Source: Paracentrotus lividus (taxonomy: Eukaryota > Echinodermata > Echinoidea > Camarodonta > Echinidae). Taken from it: a stretch of DNA of 64,000 nucleotides. The notes beneath the pieces are model-generated. The model had not been told where the DNA came from, ran no database searches, and saw only the letters and a list, made by a program, of their open reading frames with translations. Shown piece after piece: positions 43,721-57,827 of this stretch (the stretch's first letter is position 1; the number at the start of each line of letters is the position of its first letter). The translations under genes and the position numbers were made by a program. Where the stretch lies: contig CALNVZ010002068.1 in NCBI GenBank assembly GCA_940671915.1, positions 65,934 to 129,933 of the forward strand, given 5' to 3'.

Positions 43721-46700
43721 GCGCTGAGGTAAATATGAAGGTACATTAGTCGGTTGAGAATCACTACTATAATCAGAAAAATATATTGTACTTCTCAACC
43801 TTTTCAATTTGCGAAGCCTTGTTCGTGGAGCCAAGCCCTGTAATGAGTGCAAGAATCGGAAAAAAAGTCTAAAAGTATGAGGGCAAAATTGAGTCAGCTT
43901 CCTATTATATCGATTAAAACAATAATTTCTTCAATTGGTGGTCAAATTGGGTATCAAATTGTGGTATTTATAACTAGCAATTAAATCTATAACATTTTTT
44001 TCAAAACTCGAACAGCCGTTGAGCAATATGCAAATTAGTTTATTTATGTATATATAATGCCATAATTGCGTGTTGGTTCTAAGTACCATCACACGTAGAC
44101 AATGTCTGCAAGCACACACTACAGTATCATATAGACAAATATCAGATTGTAGGAATAATCAATATATCTAACAACCATTAGATAGACAGGGTCACACACC
44201 AAGTACCTGATCCATTGGCCTAGCCACATAACTGGTGACGCCTCTGTATATAAACTCGAAAAGGTCAATCTATACAGTTGGAATTTTATGTGTGTTAATA
44301 TAAGATAATGCGGCAATGCAAATCATAGGCAACAAAACCTTCAAAGTAGTCGCTGTGAACGTTGACCGTGAGTCTACTCAGGTCGCACACGTGAGTGATC
44401 AAGCCTAAAAAAACGATGACAAAGTACGACTTAGGTGGTGGCAAAATTATTAGAACACCTGACCTACACAATAAGGTTATGGGAGGGCTATGACAATGCT
44501 CTAGTTCATTTGCCGAAATACAGATAATAAATCTATATCTTTTGATGTGCCATGAGCTTCATGACTTTCTAGTTAAAATAGTATAGAGGTCTTAATTTAT
44601 GTTGATACCAAAGTCTATATATTTACTATGCGATGTCAGACCATTTGCAAGCTGGGAGATTCCACGCAGCATTACAAAAGTGTTTGCCCTTCAGGTGCGC
44701 TTTTCGATTTCTTCTTTATACTGTTGTAAGCTTTGTGAGTAACATGCCTATGATCGACAATGCAAAAAGTAAAATGCCAAAATGAAACACAATATTTGCG
44801 ATCTCGTGTTCGAACAAAATGTACTTGATGGTGTATGTAGAAACTTAGCAGGCCCTTATATTATCATAAATTAAACCTCAAATAGCCGATTCTAAGTCTT
44901 CAGCAAATTTGGTCTAATAGCGAGCGTGATTTCGCCCACCTTGGTGGTTAGATGAACCAAATAACCATGCCATGTGAACGTTAACGATATCTTTTCTTCT
45001 CTGCGAGGTTCACCACGGAAAGACATTCCTTGTAAATTATTAATATCTAGAAAAGAAAAAATACCTCATGAGCAACTATTATTAAAATATTGATCTTGAA
45101 GATGATTCGAAAAAAGCTTGAGGGTCAATTTGGGCGAGGACATACGATCAACTGGAGTATAATAACTACAGAGCTGGGAACTGAATTAAAAAATGGGCCC
45201 TTCAAAAACTGTATTGTATAAAATCCAACATACATAAGGCAATGTATAAATAAGTTCACCCTGTGTTGTCGTCTAGTGGTCGAAATGCCATTTTGTCATC
45301 CCCACCGCACCACGATGTTCCTCTGATTCATCACAAAGTGTAAAATAAAAAAATGTAACAGGGAAGTATACTTGAATAATAGTCATGTGTGTTAGAGGGT
45401 GGGACAAGGAGGCTTAAGAAGATGTAGTGTTGACGCGCTATAATATTCACATCGTGCAATTCAAATCCTGAAAGGGGCAAGAATATTTTACAGCACTAGG
45501 TTATTCTCACTCAATCCAACAAACCAGAGCTCAGGTAAGGTAAGAGGAAACAATGAAGAGAGTAGACATTTAGGACCAATTTGCGCTTTATTCGAGTGAC
45601 TCAAAAGTGTTAATTTATTACGTTATCGATTTGAAAGCCCTCTCTCTAACAAAATTAGTGTGAGTTTAATTTGTGAAAAGGAAATTATCCTGTATAGGAA
45701 CAGAACAAGAGACTGACTTAAGGGAGCGGAATTCATAAACACAACAGGTGTGGGAAGTAGTTACATCTTATAATGGGATTTAGAAATCATTCTTTGTGCG
45801 AAGGGCCCTCAAACTTCATGAAATCGCTTGCCTCGAAATCTATAAGTCCATTTGTTCAAATGTACCCACTTAAGATATTTCAACATATGTTGTAGACGCA
45901 TTGCACTCATGAAGATTACGTGTGCACATTTTATAAACATATTAATAGGCACATTTACACAGGAATGTCTATTCGTTATAAATCAAGAAAAATAGCTTAA
46001 CGTTCATGGCATATGGCGTTATTATTGGTCAGGGATACTAACCCAAGGGTGGGGCGAATCTCCGCAACTATACCCTATAGCAGACCAAAATTGGATGTCT
46101 TGACGACACTAGATTGTAGTTATTGAGTATAATCTAGATAAAACAATGAAGCCTGATAGACATTGGGTCCTATACTTACAATGACTCACTCAAATAGCTA
46201 CTTATTGAGCAATTCGGCATATGTAATTGGCATCTTCCCCGTCATTAAACAGTACATTATTATTTGCATTTGGACTACAGTAATAAGTGTTACATCAACA
46301 GTTACATGAGGCATGTATTAAGGACTCATAAAAGAGTAGCAATATGCGCAACTATTTTTAAATGCCGCAATACCGGCCAGAATGGTCCGATTAAACGCTA
46401 ATAATTATCTGGTGTATCACACGTGTACGAATACCAATGTCTAGCTAGATATACGCGTGAAGACCCTATTTAAAAGTCATGAAAGCTCATGCACACAAGT
46501 ATTTAATCTGAAATTTTCGGCAAATGACTAGGGCATGATAACCATAGAGCTATTGAGGTTAGGTTCAAGTGTGTATCTAAACAAATATTTTGGCCACCGA
46601 CGTATGTTGTCATATTTTTAGGTTGACACAATCGACCTACTTATAAAACGCATAAGAGGTCAAATTTTCCACAGAAACCTGAGGTTTTTGCTAACCAGAA

Positions 46701-48684
46701 TGACCCATTGCCAGGTTGTTCATATAATCATATAGATTGACCTTTGCCTCTTTACTGTGTGCGTAAGATTCGCATAGCTGACGTGTAATCGAGACTATGA
46801 ATGTCGTAAGCCAATCGGGATTCCATGTTGAAGTATTGACATAACTGTTCATCTTATATATACCTTGTATGTAGTATGTTCCAGCTATAGAATATTCACA
46901 ATTTGTAGATATGTGGAGGATTAATGTTATGTACTGATTAAGCGCATTATTAGCTTGTTAATCATAAGGCTTTATTGTCATTGAGACTAGAGATTAAACA
47001 CTATAATATATGCAAAAAACTCTATATTGATTTCAATAGTATTTGAAACATTTTCGTCCTCCATAAACTGGCTGTTGAGATGAAAAAAATGTTAATTATT
47101 TATGATTTTCTAAATTGCGTAGTCTATTAATATTGACCTACTCAAATTCTTGAAACCAGTTAGCAGCGCATTTGATAATACCAAATATGGATCACACCAT
47201 GGCTATTGAAAGAAAATTAGATATACTGAGTAACTAATTGAATGCCGTCGACCTTATTTGACACAATTCGCATGCAGTATTTTGGGTCACAAATGCAATT
47301 AAAAAATTGAAAACATATAGTATTTTAGTTCTGGACTACGTGTAATCACATGTCAGAACATATTCTAATAGATGTAGCGCCATATATTAAGATGACTTGT
47401 GCTAATCCATTAACATAAGCATGATTTATTTGCGCAAGCCGACTATAATAATCATCGCTGCAGGTTTCTCATCCATCGAATCGCAGAAGTGTTCGCTTTT
47501 CAAGCGTGTCTGTGAAATATGGTTGATGATCGTAATCAATTTCCTCGCCTATCCATCATTCGGCTTATGAACAAATGAGCGGTTTTTCGTTTTGATGAAC
47601 TATATATATGTGCCTGTGAAAAAATAAATAATTTATAAGATGCTGCTTATTTTTCGTTGGAGTTTGTATCTCAGCGAATATCAACCATATGAAGGTAAGA
47701 TTCTAAGACAAAACTGCTGAATTCCCATAATATTCAGCAGACACTAGCGCACTTGGTGAGACCAGCGTATAATGCTGTACAGTATCAGTCTTTTGTTTGT
47801 TTCATCTCATCCAAGAGCTGTGTCGGGAAAAAATGACAACTCTTCTTCCTGAGATAAAAAGAGAAATATACTCGAATTTCAAAAATAAATCTGTTTTCAA
47901 TGGGATATTTTTGATATGGTTGCTGATTATCATCATAACTCTAGATAGTATCATGAACTTTGGTGATTCAACGGAGCAGTAGAGACACTGAGCATCAGGT
48001 GATTGGTATTTTTCTGTACTGGTAAGCCGAATTTGTATGCATCTGCGCTCATCGCAACGGTGTGCTTCCGAGAGTAGTGTTCTTACCTGATACGAATCAA
48101 AACTTTTTGAAGTGCGAAGACTTTTACACGCATATAAGTGGATGATGTCGCCCACAGCAGTCGGGTAAGCTGGCCTATATATCATTAAAGAATATAGGCT
48201 GAGACACAGGAGAGGGGTATGGACAAGTTTTACACTTCGGCAGGTCCATAATGCTACAGTTTCTAAATATTTGTTTTCTTGCGTACAACATTTCTACCAT
48301 GTGCTAATAGGTGTGAGAAAGCGAGAGATTCAAGCTAAATGGTTCAATCTATACTTATGAAAGGACTCAAACACATGAGACTTGGTGTGATTAGTGAGAA
48401 CACCAAGTCGTATATTGAGTTTCTCCCGTTGTTTTATTAAAAAGTAAATCAACAAAAACATTTTTTACAAGTTCCAAGTGAATTTTACAAATAATTGAGT
48501 AAGTTTCAGTTAAAGTGTCCTAACAACTATCTCAAGGCACATGATGATAGACCTGATATTGGTGAATGTAGTACACGTGTAATGTCACTATAATATACAT
48601 CTCTAGAGTCACATGCCCTGTAATTCTGCCTAATGGATTTGGCTACAGTTGATTTCACTAGTAAAATCACTCATTTTTTAGGGA

Positions 48685-48729
48685 GTAGGTTGTTACAATA
48701 ACCTACCCATGTTCGATGTAACAACCTAC
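48685..48729. repeat. Hairpin with GTAGGTTGTTAC arms
   Basis: GTAGGTTGTTAC (48685-48696) and GTAACAACCTAC (48718-48729) are perfect complements. AATAACCTACCC between them is a third, shorter copy of the same word. It may be a scrap of a phrase-type element. Confidence 0.6.
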
Positions 48730-49558
48730 CCCAATTACATTAACACAATGTAACACCGTAATTTTGTGATTCTCAAGTTCAAAAGTGAGATTATTTTGAA
48801 TTCTATATTACTTGATTCTATCTGAGATAATAATTGGTATATTTCCCTAATGATTATTAATTTGTGTTGTTGTAGTAATGTGTATGTAGGGCATTTGTTA
48901 TTCTTGCAAAATAGCGGCATTTTAATTACTCTTGACTCCTTGTATTGATTCAAACCAGATATACCATCGAAACCGGGCACATATCATAAGCGCAAATAGT
49001 ATTAGTGCGTCTCATCTTAGTTCATTTTATTTTATTGTTTATTGTGTGACATAGTGTTAGTGGGAGGGGGGATTATACATCTGAGGACACTAAACTAAAC
49101 TATTCCATAAGAGGGTGCTTTGACCAATGCCATAACACTCTATAATTTTGTTATAAACGAGCGTTAATAACCACTTGGTACTGGCACACATATTTGAAAT
49201 TGGGTATCGGGAGATCACCTGTCATACATGAACTTATATATCCATCTTCATTAGAGAGACCCAGATAGTTGACTTTACATATTGTTGTGTGCACTTGCTG
49301 GCTTAATATCAGTCGTTCTTCTATAAGAAAAAATCTTTAAAATGTCTGTGCTCACTATATTTAGGAGTGACACGCTAACTTGACATGTTGAGGTAATTAA
49401 TTGTGTCCGTCATCCCTATTTTTAGTGCTATATTGATTGTATTAATTAGTGTAAGTATACTAGAAGCAAAAATTAAAATTATGATTTTTGTGTATCATGA
49501 TTTTCTCAAAATTGTGCAGTATATGCAAAATATGAAAATATGTGTGCTTATTAATCAC

Positions 49559-50779
49559 TGTTGTCATAAATAGGTTGGATGTATTTTTGTTTGAGAGCTA
49601 GCAAGCCACAATCTATCGCAATGTATCATATGTAGCCTTTTTTGCACCGGCTTAGATTTCTTAAATAGATTTGGTCCCTACTCTATCACTTTTCTGGGCC
49701 CTCAAACTATACCTTGGAACTCTCCAGCAAAATTCCTGGGAAAATGAAAATAAAAAGAGTTTGTCAACCCAAGAACGCCCGTTTTGGCCATTTTGTTTCA
49801 TTTTGGTCCCCTTTTTGTTACCCACCACGGTTACTGAACGACAAAGATCCCATCTACCGTCTATTAAGCCCCCTCGATAATAGAGAGAGAATAATTATAT
49901 AGGCTTTATTTGTCTTTATGATAAATTAAGCTTAGTTTTCAAGATCCCACTAGGCTAAAGTCTCTTGTACTAGGTGCACAGGAGTGTTGAAGGAAATAAG
50001 TTGAAATGCGTCAAAAAAAAGGCAGGAAAATTTCGTATATCCAAGCCCATTATTGGTCATATAAACCGAAAGGAAAATATGAAAAAACAATCTAAATTGA
50101 ACCCTTATATGTTTTGTTTCATCTATCAAATATTCATTGTTTCAGTCCTTAATATGAACAAGGGTAAAAGACGGTAAGCTCTATCATGTTATTTTTAATC
50201 TAATAAAGTATTGAGATTGAGATTAACAAACGAATACCATTAATAGAAGAAAGGTATGGACAAATTCTATGTTGTAATAAAATGAATAATTCAATTTGTC
50301 AACGCCGAATCGATAGTAAGATAGATTGACCCTTCCCCTAGAACATTAAAACTAGTTCTGTTTTAGACTATGGAGGAATCTTGAAGGTTTAATTCAAGAG
50401 AGACAATAACTCAACTAAATCTCAAGCGTAGAAGCGACGTTTGGATGAGGCTGGGATATTCATGTGCGGCCTTAGTTCGTTCGCGGTAACACAACAAGAT
50501 CTGCCCCTAAATGAGAAAAATAAATGCTGCAACTAATAGGCGTTACTAGCGTGTGGTTGCCAAACTTGTGTGTAGTTTCTCATTACTCGTGAATTAGGGT
50601 CAATTGGGGTGCCTAGAATGGATGATCATAAGACACATAGATGAGGCGGAGATCCCTAAGAAAAGTCTGATACGTTAGGGGACAAGACAATACAAAAGAT
50701 ATTTCTTATTAGACCTGGAAAGCATAATAAGATCACTAGCTGGATCAACAAAACAAATTATGCCACCCTTATGACAACA
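49559..50779. mobile_element. Foldback FB-D copy 2, old and diverged
   Basis: TGTTGTCATAAATAGGTTGG opens and TTATGACAACA closes it. In order it matches FB-D copy 1: CACCGGCTTAGATTTCTTAA, CACTTTTCTGGGCCCT, AAGAACGCCCGTTTTGG, then TATGTTGTAATAAAATGAATAATTCAATTTG and TTGACCCTTCCCCTAGAACATTAAA in the centre, then CCCCTAAATGAGAAAAA and GGTTGCCAAACTT in the right arm. Substitutions and indels are many, especially in the right arm, so this copy is much older than copy 1. Confidence 0.75.
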
Positions 50780-53700
50780 TGATACTCTTGTCTGATATTA
50801 TTTTCAATCGACTAAATAAAATCTTCTCAGATTATGCAGTAATATAGGGAATCAAATTTAAGCTCGCGCGAACATTCAATCACAACCGGTGTATATTAAC
50901 TTCTTAGCACAAACCAGATGAGGAGGTTTCAGGGTAAACGGAGCACAGTCACTTTTAGTGATGTATAACGCATGGACATCACCAGCCCCAAATCTGAAAT
51001 GTAGTTGGTCGTAAATGTGAATGCCGCTTAGATGCACGAATGTTTATCAGAAAGACCTGTTTCAACCCTAATATCATATCACTATGTGTTGTTGGTTAAA
51101 GTTTTGATTTATTTTATTAATCTCGATATTAACTGTCATGTTAGTTTTGATTTATTGCCAAGAGCTTGATCGATAAATATGTCAGTCCGCCTTCCATATC
51201 TCTCTGTCGTTCATGTTTTAATAAAGAAGCGAATAAGGCATTCATATTAGGCAATTGAATTTCCAATCTGCATTAAAATACAAATACTAAGTACAAACTA
51301 CACGATTAAAGTAATACTGAGAAAATTTTGGTAACTACAGATTTTGAAGTCTGAATTTGTATTCTTCTTAATTATTTAGATGAATTGAGATTATATAATA
51401 AAGACTCTCATAGATTACTTAAAATAACTACATGTAAATATTCTGTCGTTTCATGTTTTTTTCATATTCTCGTAAGTCCAGTTGACTGTATCTACGTCTA
51501 GTCCCACTGAAAGACAACCGCCGTTCAGTGATCTTGTGTTTCCAGGTTATAATTGCGTGGTGCATTTATTAATATTTGAGTATGCAATACTTAATATTGA
51601 GGTTAATTCTTCAATTAACAGGTAGGGAGGAGCGGCAAACAGCATAACCGAGAGAAGTAACTACCTATGTGTAAACAATGAAATACAGCCTAGAAATTCA
51701 CCGCCTATATCGAGAGAGAGAGTCACGGGTGTAGTCCGAAGTGGGGTCGATATATTTAGAGTACTGCCATACATATTTTTGCGATAAGTGTAATTATAAA
51801 CGCATGCTCAAGAGAAGCTAGCCACAGTGTTTCAAAGATTTATTTGATTGTGTTAGATCTAAGGCTACCTTACTCAAAACTGTTGTTACATTCCCCCCCC
51901 CAGGCGCACTCGCACGCCCTATGATCTTGCTGAAGACGTGTCTTGCACATATGTAATGAAATGCACGGTGTGGGATAACGTAAATTTATAAAACTGTTTT
52001 TAATGTAGAATAGTAGAGTTTTGGAGATCTAGCACCAACATAGTCACTGAAACTTTGATTGTATTCCCTTCTTGTTTCTTTTGAACATGGACATAACTGG
52101 GAGGCCTATAGCAGTTATTAAAAAGTTTCACGGCTGTAAAAATATGTAGTTAAGTCCGTAAGTTTATCATTAACTCGTAAATGTCTTTAATTGGGATTGA
52201 GAAGAATCAACGCACACTGAGAACCCTGAACTGAACTGAACTTGCAACCACAATCACAATCCTACCCTCAGAATTGAGTAAAAAAAAAAAATAAAAATTA
52301 AAAAGTACCGCATCTATACGAGCGCTCTAGCCTGAACACACCACACAATCCTAAATGAGAGAAGATTTTTATTTAGCAAACAGACTCTCTAGAGGTTTGA
52401 GTAAATAATATTAGCTGTTAAAGCAATTCATCCCTTTGTTTTCGATTCTTAAGCGCCTTGGCTTGCATTGCAATTTATAAAAAATTGGTTTATTTTCGAG
52501 CAATTATCCCATAAATGTTGCGATTCAAAACCACCTTTCGCTATTAATGCATTTTAATAATTGCGTTCTGATTCTTCTTTCCCTGTATTTTCTTTCTTTT
52601 TAAAAACGTTTATCCCTTTCTTGTTTGTAAATACTAATAAAAGCATATCTAATCACACTTGTAACCAAGGAATTCGCTCGTGCTAAACTTTCGGAACGCC
52701 CACGCTAAAACTTTACACAGCTGGCGCCACAATAATCAGAGATTTGAAAGCGGGCATCAACCAACCAACCCAACCAACCATACCATCAAATCCTCACATG
52801 ATACCCACGACACACTCACGTCACACACACACACACCACAACACACTCACATGAGACACACCACACATCTATATCATTATTCTAGCATAATTGCTAAAAT
52901 ACAAACGCAGAAGACGCAACACCAACAGCAAAGTTTATAAGTGTCAGCATCACACACAACATATATTACGGAGACACAACCCAGAGCAACACAAAGATTA
53001 CGTCAGCTTGCACACAACACACACACATCGAACTAAATCAAAATACAAACGAGCACGCTAAACAAAAAAAAATTTCTATCCCCTCCCATACTATATTCTC
53101 TCTCTCATCCCTGAGCCTTCTTTTCAACTCTTTTTTTTATGAAATAAGCATTTCTCTATCTTATTTTTGAAAGATAAATAAAAATGTGCGTTTCTTCTCA
53201 TCTATTGATTTTCTCCCCCGAAATCTTTTCTCTCCACTAGCTATTTTCTCTTTCCTTACTTACTGATCTCTTCTCTACTCTCTCTTCGCTCTTAGATCTC
53301 TCTGCTCTCATTTGTCTCTCTTACGTTTACTCAAACGATATGATTCTCCGAAAAAATAATCATATCCACCGTATATTTCATCTCGCATAGTCTTATGGGC
53401 AACCGAACTCCAAAGCGTGTGAATACTCGACACATCTATATAGAGTACAGAATTTTTTTAGTTATGATTAAAATTCAATATATTAACGTAGTGAGATGTG
53501 TAAAACTACTACACTATTTTACATATGTTCATATACATGTAAGTAAGCGCCTATGCATAAGATTAATATCCTTTTTGACATTAGGAGGTATTGTAGACAC
53601 TATATTGGCAGCAAAATTGATTAAAACGACACTAGTCAATATCTTATGAATATGATTGATGTGTATAATTGAAAGATAATAAAATGTTTCAAATGAAACA

Positions 53701-54580
53701 AATGTTTTTGTGTTGAATTATCTATTTGTTAAACACTTAGGCTTATGAATAAGATACAACTGGCATGTTCATATAATCAAACTAGATTTGCATGTGTTAT
53801 ACCTAAATCAAATCATCTTTAGTTATCAGTTAGAAAGGGGAGAATATTTGTATGTTCACCTAATGTATTCAGATGAATGGTTGTGCATGAACATCAGACT
53901 AGGGCACAATTATGGTACTAATACAAGTGAATAATTTGACAATTGGGATGAGAATCTATCAACGTTATTCAGTAAATCAATATGTGAATGGACATAAATA
54001 CAGACACTTGAGTAATTAGTACCCAACACCTTATTGAAGGTACAAAATGAAAGCAGACATAAATAAACCAGTTTATAAACGTACATCGGAGACTCCTAAA
54101 TGCATCCTTTCCTGGCGACAATATTTGTGTAGCATCCACAAGAGTAAGAAGGGAATCCAATTGAGGCAATCTACTATATAATATAATAGCATGATAAACT
54201 ACAATACATGTAATCATGCTTTGCAATATACTTACTTTGTTGCGCAGAATTATAAATCGGACATGCAAGCCTTCGGAGCAAGCTCCAGTTGTCAGTAACA
54301 ACGCGTTCGCTTAAAAAGTACTGCAGACATTGAATATGTAAAGCAACTCTGGTCTGAAACTAGTACTCCGAGAGTCATGACCGAATTTCACTAGCTCTAT
54401 AACATTGATCTTGTTATAATTTAGCAATCACTTAACTACCACAAAAAAAACCACAAACAAACAAACAAAAAACAAACAAAAAACCTTGGCGGAACATCCA
54501 TGAGTTGCCTATACTAGTTCAAGCACATACAACAAACATTTAGGATCAAGATTTCAATCACAAAGCTGCCGAAACTAAAA
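50780..54580. other. AT-rich region with CA-rich and pyrimidine-rich patches, no gene seen
   Basis: A CA-rich patch lies at about 52790-53030 and a TCTC-rich patch at about 53090-53340. No transposon family from this window and no convincing exon is found. Confidence 0.4.
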
Positions 54581-55022
54581 TCACTGAATTACTAAAGAGC
54601 AGAAACAACCGATTTTGCTAATCAAGCACCGCAGAGGGTCGTATTCAGTGGTCGTAAGACTGAGGGTCTTGTTAAGGAGTGTCACATTACCCGAGTAAAA
54701 TTGAAACAGGATGTTGTATTCTGAGCCGTTCAAAATACGAAAACAGACAAATTTTTCAACACGCAATAGACGGCAACCGGCCAACATCCATTTTTCTAAA
54801 TTTTCACCGGTCGGTATCGTTCTAACCCACGGGATACGTGTATTGTTCTAGTTTCAAGGTGTCTAATACCAGGTCTAAATGCCAGCCAGGTACCTTTCCA
54901 TTACAAAACAATCTGCTTTGCAAGGTAACTGACCCGTCGCATATAATAGTCCACTTGCTTTCCTTTTGTCCCGTAGTTGAATTAACCTGCGCTTGCCCGC
55001 CCGGCCCCTCAAACGCTCTCTG
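54581..55022 (-). CDS. Candidate exon of an extracellular-type protein, one frameshift
   Basis: On the minus strand a textbook acceptor (TTTTTTTCTTGTTTCAG, ending at 55023) opens a frame beginning RAFEGPGGQAQVNSTT and running about 63 codons to a stop near 54833. A second frame, starting RIPWVRTIPTGEN and continuing through LEKWMLAGCRLLRVE to about 54581, takes over at that point without a splice signal, so one base seems lost or gained. Together about 145 residues carry four N-glycosylation sequons (NST, NGS, NVT, NKT) and six cysteines, typical of an ectodomain. The upstream exon would end ATG then GTGAGT at 55163, giving a start codon at the very end of that exon. I recognise no family. 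It may be an assembly indel in a real gene, or a pseudogene. Confidence 0.4.
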
Positions 55023-55163
55023 AAACAAGAAAAAAACAAAAATTGTTTTCTTCGCGCACTGAAAAGAATCTTGTATCAAAGGCCAAGAATTTTGTCGTTT
55101 CAATCGGGGTAGAAATAAAATTTGTTTGCGATAAATAAACTGTGAAAATGACAAACTCACCAT
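55023..55163 (-). other. Candidate intron, GTGAGT to TTTCAG
   Basis: On the minus strand ATG is followed by GTGAGTTTGTC at 55163 and the tract closes with a long pyrimidine run and CAG at 55023. The 141-bp length and both borders are consistent with a spliceosomal intron. The same stretch, diverged and with the donor lost, is found in the inverted partner locus near 60285-60412. Confidence 0.45.
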
Positions 55164-57810
55164 GGTAGTATAACATTAATAAAATATTGATCGAGCCACT
55201 ATATCAGAAAGTTTCAAACCTGGTGTTGACAAAAACAAGCTTGCAGGCAGTGCGTGATTATTTGCGTGACGACCTTCGACAACCGAGCTAATATGATCAG
55301 AAATCCCTGCATTCGCAGTCAATATGATAGAAATGACGATTTTTAAAGTTCGGCCCATAATCGAATCTATAAATATCAAATTATTGCTTGAAAACCAAAA
55401 TCATTTGTTGACGCAAAAATGCTGACAATTTTACCCTGAGAAGTTTGGAACCCCGCACATAAATCAAGCGTCTACGATCACTCGCTCAGTTCGCCGTGAT
55501 TTAGCTGCGTAGTGCTAAGGACTTGAGTAGAAATTGAAAAAAGGTAACTTTATATCTAAAAAATAGAATTAAATGATTAATTAAATGAATTTGATTGTAG
55601 TTCTATAATTTTACTTGTGAAACATTTCATTCAGAGTGAATTTATTGCCAAAATATTGTTAACACTATTTTAATATATGAATATTATTGAAAGAGAAATG
55701 TTTCAATCCAAGTAAGGTGAAAATATTTGTCGTTGTAGATTTAAGTCGTCATGACTGCATGTCGCGCGTTTGCAAAGAAACACGCTGCTAATCCAGGTTA
55801 TTTACATGCATCAGTCTGATATACGCACATAATCCAAGAAATCCTTATGTTTTTGATAAAACTCCGCCCGCCAATCACCAATGTGTCACCATAATGACGA
55901 AGGGCCAAGTTTTTTAAAAAAAACAACGTATATTCTTGTTGAGAAGAAGCTAAGCCACATGCATTAATAAGAAACCCTTGTTTAATTTGTTTTTCATTGA
56001 CAGGTTGTACGAAGCCCATGTCATACGTGTATACCGGCGATCATAAACGAGAATCCTATGAAGCTTGGTTCGGAGGAGCATAGAGTCTGCAAGTCCAGGA
56101 TAAAGTGGCAATGCGTGGCATGTACTAGCCTGTTACATTTTTTCAACTCTTGAATCTATGAGCCATCAGTCATGAAAATCTTGAGTTTTGTCAGCAACCT
56201 CGGAATTCTTTCAATTGTTGCATGGATTTGTGGTAGCTGCATTTGATGTCAAAAGTTTAATCGCACAGGGGACATATGACATCGATTTTTTATTTTTTAT
56301 TTTGGGTGGAGGGGGGGTGGAGTAAAACCCGTTTTGGAGTGGAGCGTTATTGCTTATGAATTTTCCTGTAAATCTATATACCTACATATTATTTTATCAT
56401 CGACTCGAAAAAGCTAAGGGGGCGGCAATAGGACAACGTTGCATATTTTCTGGTGTTTCACGTAAAAAAAGGCCGACTGATTACGCAGGACGCACAAATG
56501 CATAAAAAGTAACCCTTTCGCATTTGCGAACGGCAACCCCTGTAAATGCGCCCAGGTTAATGCATATTTTGGACAAATTGAAGTGAGACTTGATGAAGGC
56601 CCTAATTGTTCTAACTGAAATTTGTTCGGAAATTGTTATACAAGTAGTGGTAAATGAAAAGAATTTGTATGTTACAGGACGAAGATTGCTTGTTCTACTT
56701 AAGAATATAATTCGAGGAGTTCTTAGCTAATCTCCTTACGAGAACTTAACTACTTGTATGTATGAGCATGCAGAGTCTTAAATCATGCAACTAGAGCGAA
56801 GGAGAAGTTCAGCTAAAAACTCTCTATCTATACTTAATGCAAAGTATTTGACAATTGCTAGGAATTTAATGTAGGCCCTAATCTTGCTATACTGAATTGT
56901 TGGCAATTGTTTACACCGATAGTTATTATAAAATAAAAGAATTTTGTTGTTGGGATAATGAATTGTTTGTTGCTAAGGATAAATAGGATTTTTAAGTTTA
57001 ATCTCCTTTGCGGTCTGCTTGAAAATCATACTGTGGGCACGAGTCGCAATCAGGCTGCTAAGGAGATAAGCCAAACTCTCTATGTCCTTAATGCAGAGAT
57101 ATTGATATTTATAGTAGTAGAATATTTGATGTAGGGCTAGGTTTAGTAACTGAATTTGTTGCAATGGTTATGTACTAGGGAACGAGAAGATTTTTTTGTC
57201 AGGATAAGATGTTGTTGGTCTTACAGGAGTTTTAGCTAATCTCTTCGCGTACATGACGTTGACACTCCCATACTGTTGATGGAAGAAGAATTATCAATCA
57301 AACTGCAAAGGAGATTACATCCTTAATCAGAGTATTTTGAAATTTGCATTGAATTTTAGTAAATTATTTTATAAATGTTATAACTTGGCTGGCAAGTGTT
57401 GACTGGATTATGTATTTTGAATTTGTTTCTCAGGAATTTCGAGTTCTATTAAAACTGACAAAATATTAACTATCTGTAATGGTTTGTTATTACAGAGAGA
57501 GTGTGGTTTATCTGATGGTTACAAAATGACAAATATATACTAGTACAGAAATGCAAGTACAAAGATGAATGAAGAAAAAACCAAATTGAAATGAGAAATG
57601 AGGAATAAAAATGTTGCAAATGACAAACTTTGAAAAAAGTTTGTCAAATTAGACCACTTTTCAGAACAAAAAAGATTAAAATTCCGTGCATTTGTATGGT
57701 GCTATTGTAATACAATCTATAATCGATAATCTTGGCATTGGCAAAATTATTAATATTTGTTAAATATTAAAACCACAATATAATGACAATTTATATTCGT
57801 ACAATTGACA
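55050..57810 (-). repeat. Left arm of an old inverted duplication
   Basis: Read on the minus strand, blocks match the plus strand of 59510-60412 in order: TTGTCATTATATTGTGG with TTGTCATTATGTGG; CCAATGCCAAGATTATCG with GGTCATGCCAAGATTTG; ACTCGAAATTCC with CCCTCGAAATTCC; CTACGCAGCTAAATCACG on both; CAATAATTTG on both; TTGTTTTTGTCAACACCA on both; TATACTACCAT on both. About 1.85 kb (55560-57415) is present only in this arm. Confidence 0.75.
56585..57400 (+). repeat. Diverged tandem repeat, unit about 245-280 bp, three copies
   Basis: Each unit has an ACTGAATTGTTGGCAATTGTT-like word, then AAGAATTTTGTTGTTGGGATAATG, then TTTTAGCTAATCTC with CGCG or CTTACG, then AAGGAGA and TCCTTAATGCAGAGTATTTGA. 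Copies begin near 56590, 56870 and 57127, with a partial one near 57350. It lies in the arm-specific part of the inverted duplication. Confidence 0.6.
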
Positions 57811-57827
57811 AGTTTCTTATTCAGTCG

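Larger units (their letters stand above)
41647..49558. other. Repeat-poor AT-rich region, no gene recognised
   Basis: Eight kilobases with none of the element families seen elsewhere in the window, no long frames and no splice-bounded exon that I recognise. A CpG-containing patch at 43390-43720 holds GTGCATGCGCATTTCCG (NRF1-like core TGCGCA) and ATTCCGGGT (ETS-like GGAA core), and could be a promoter; that is weak inference. A short hairpin is listed separately at 48685-48729. Confidence 0.4.

Noticed and set aside
47797-48185. Overlapping plus and minus frames of 61 and 127 codons
   Set aside because: No splice borders, no family resemblance, AT-rich composition; chance frames.
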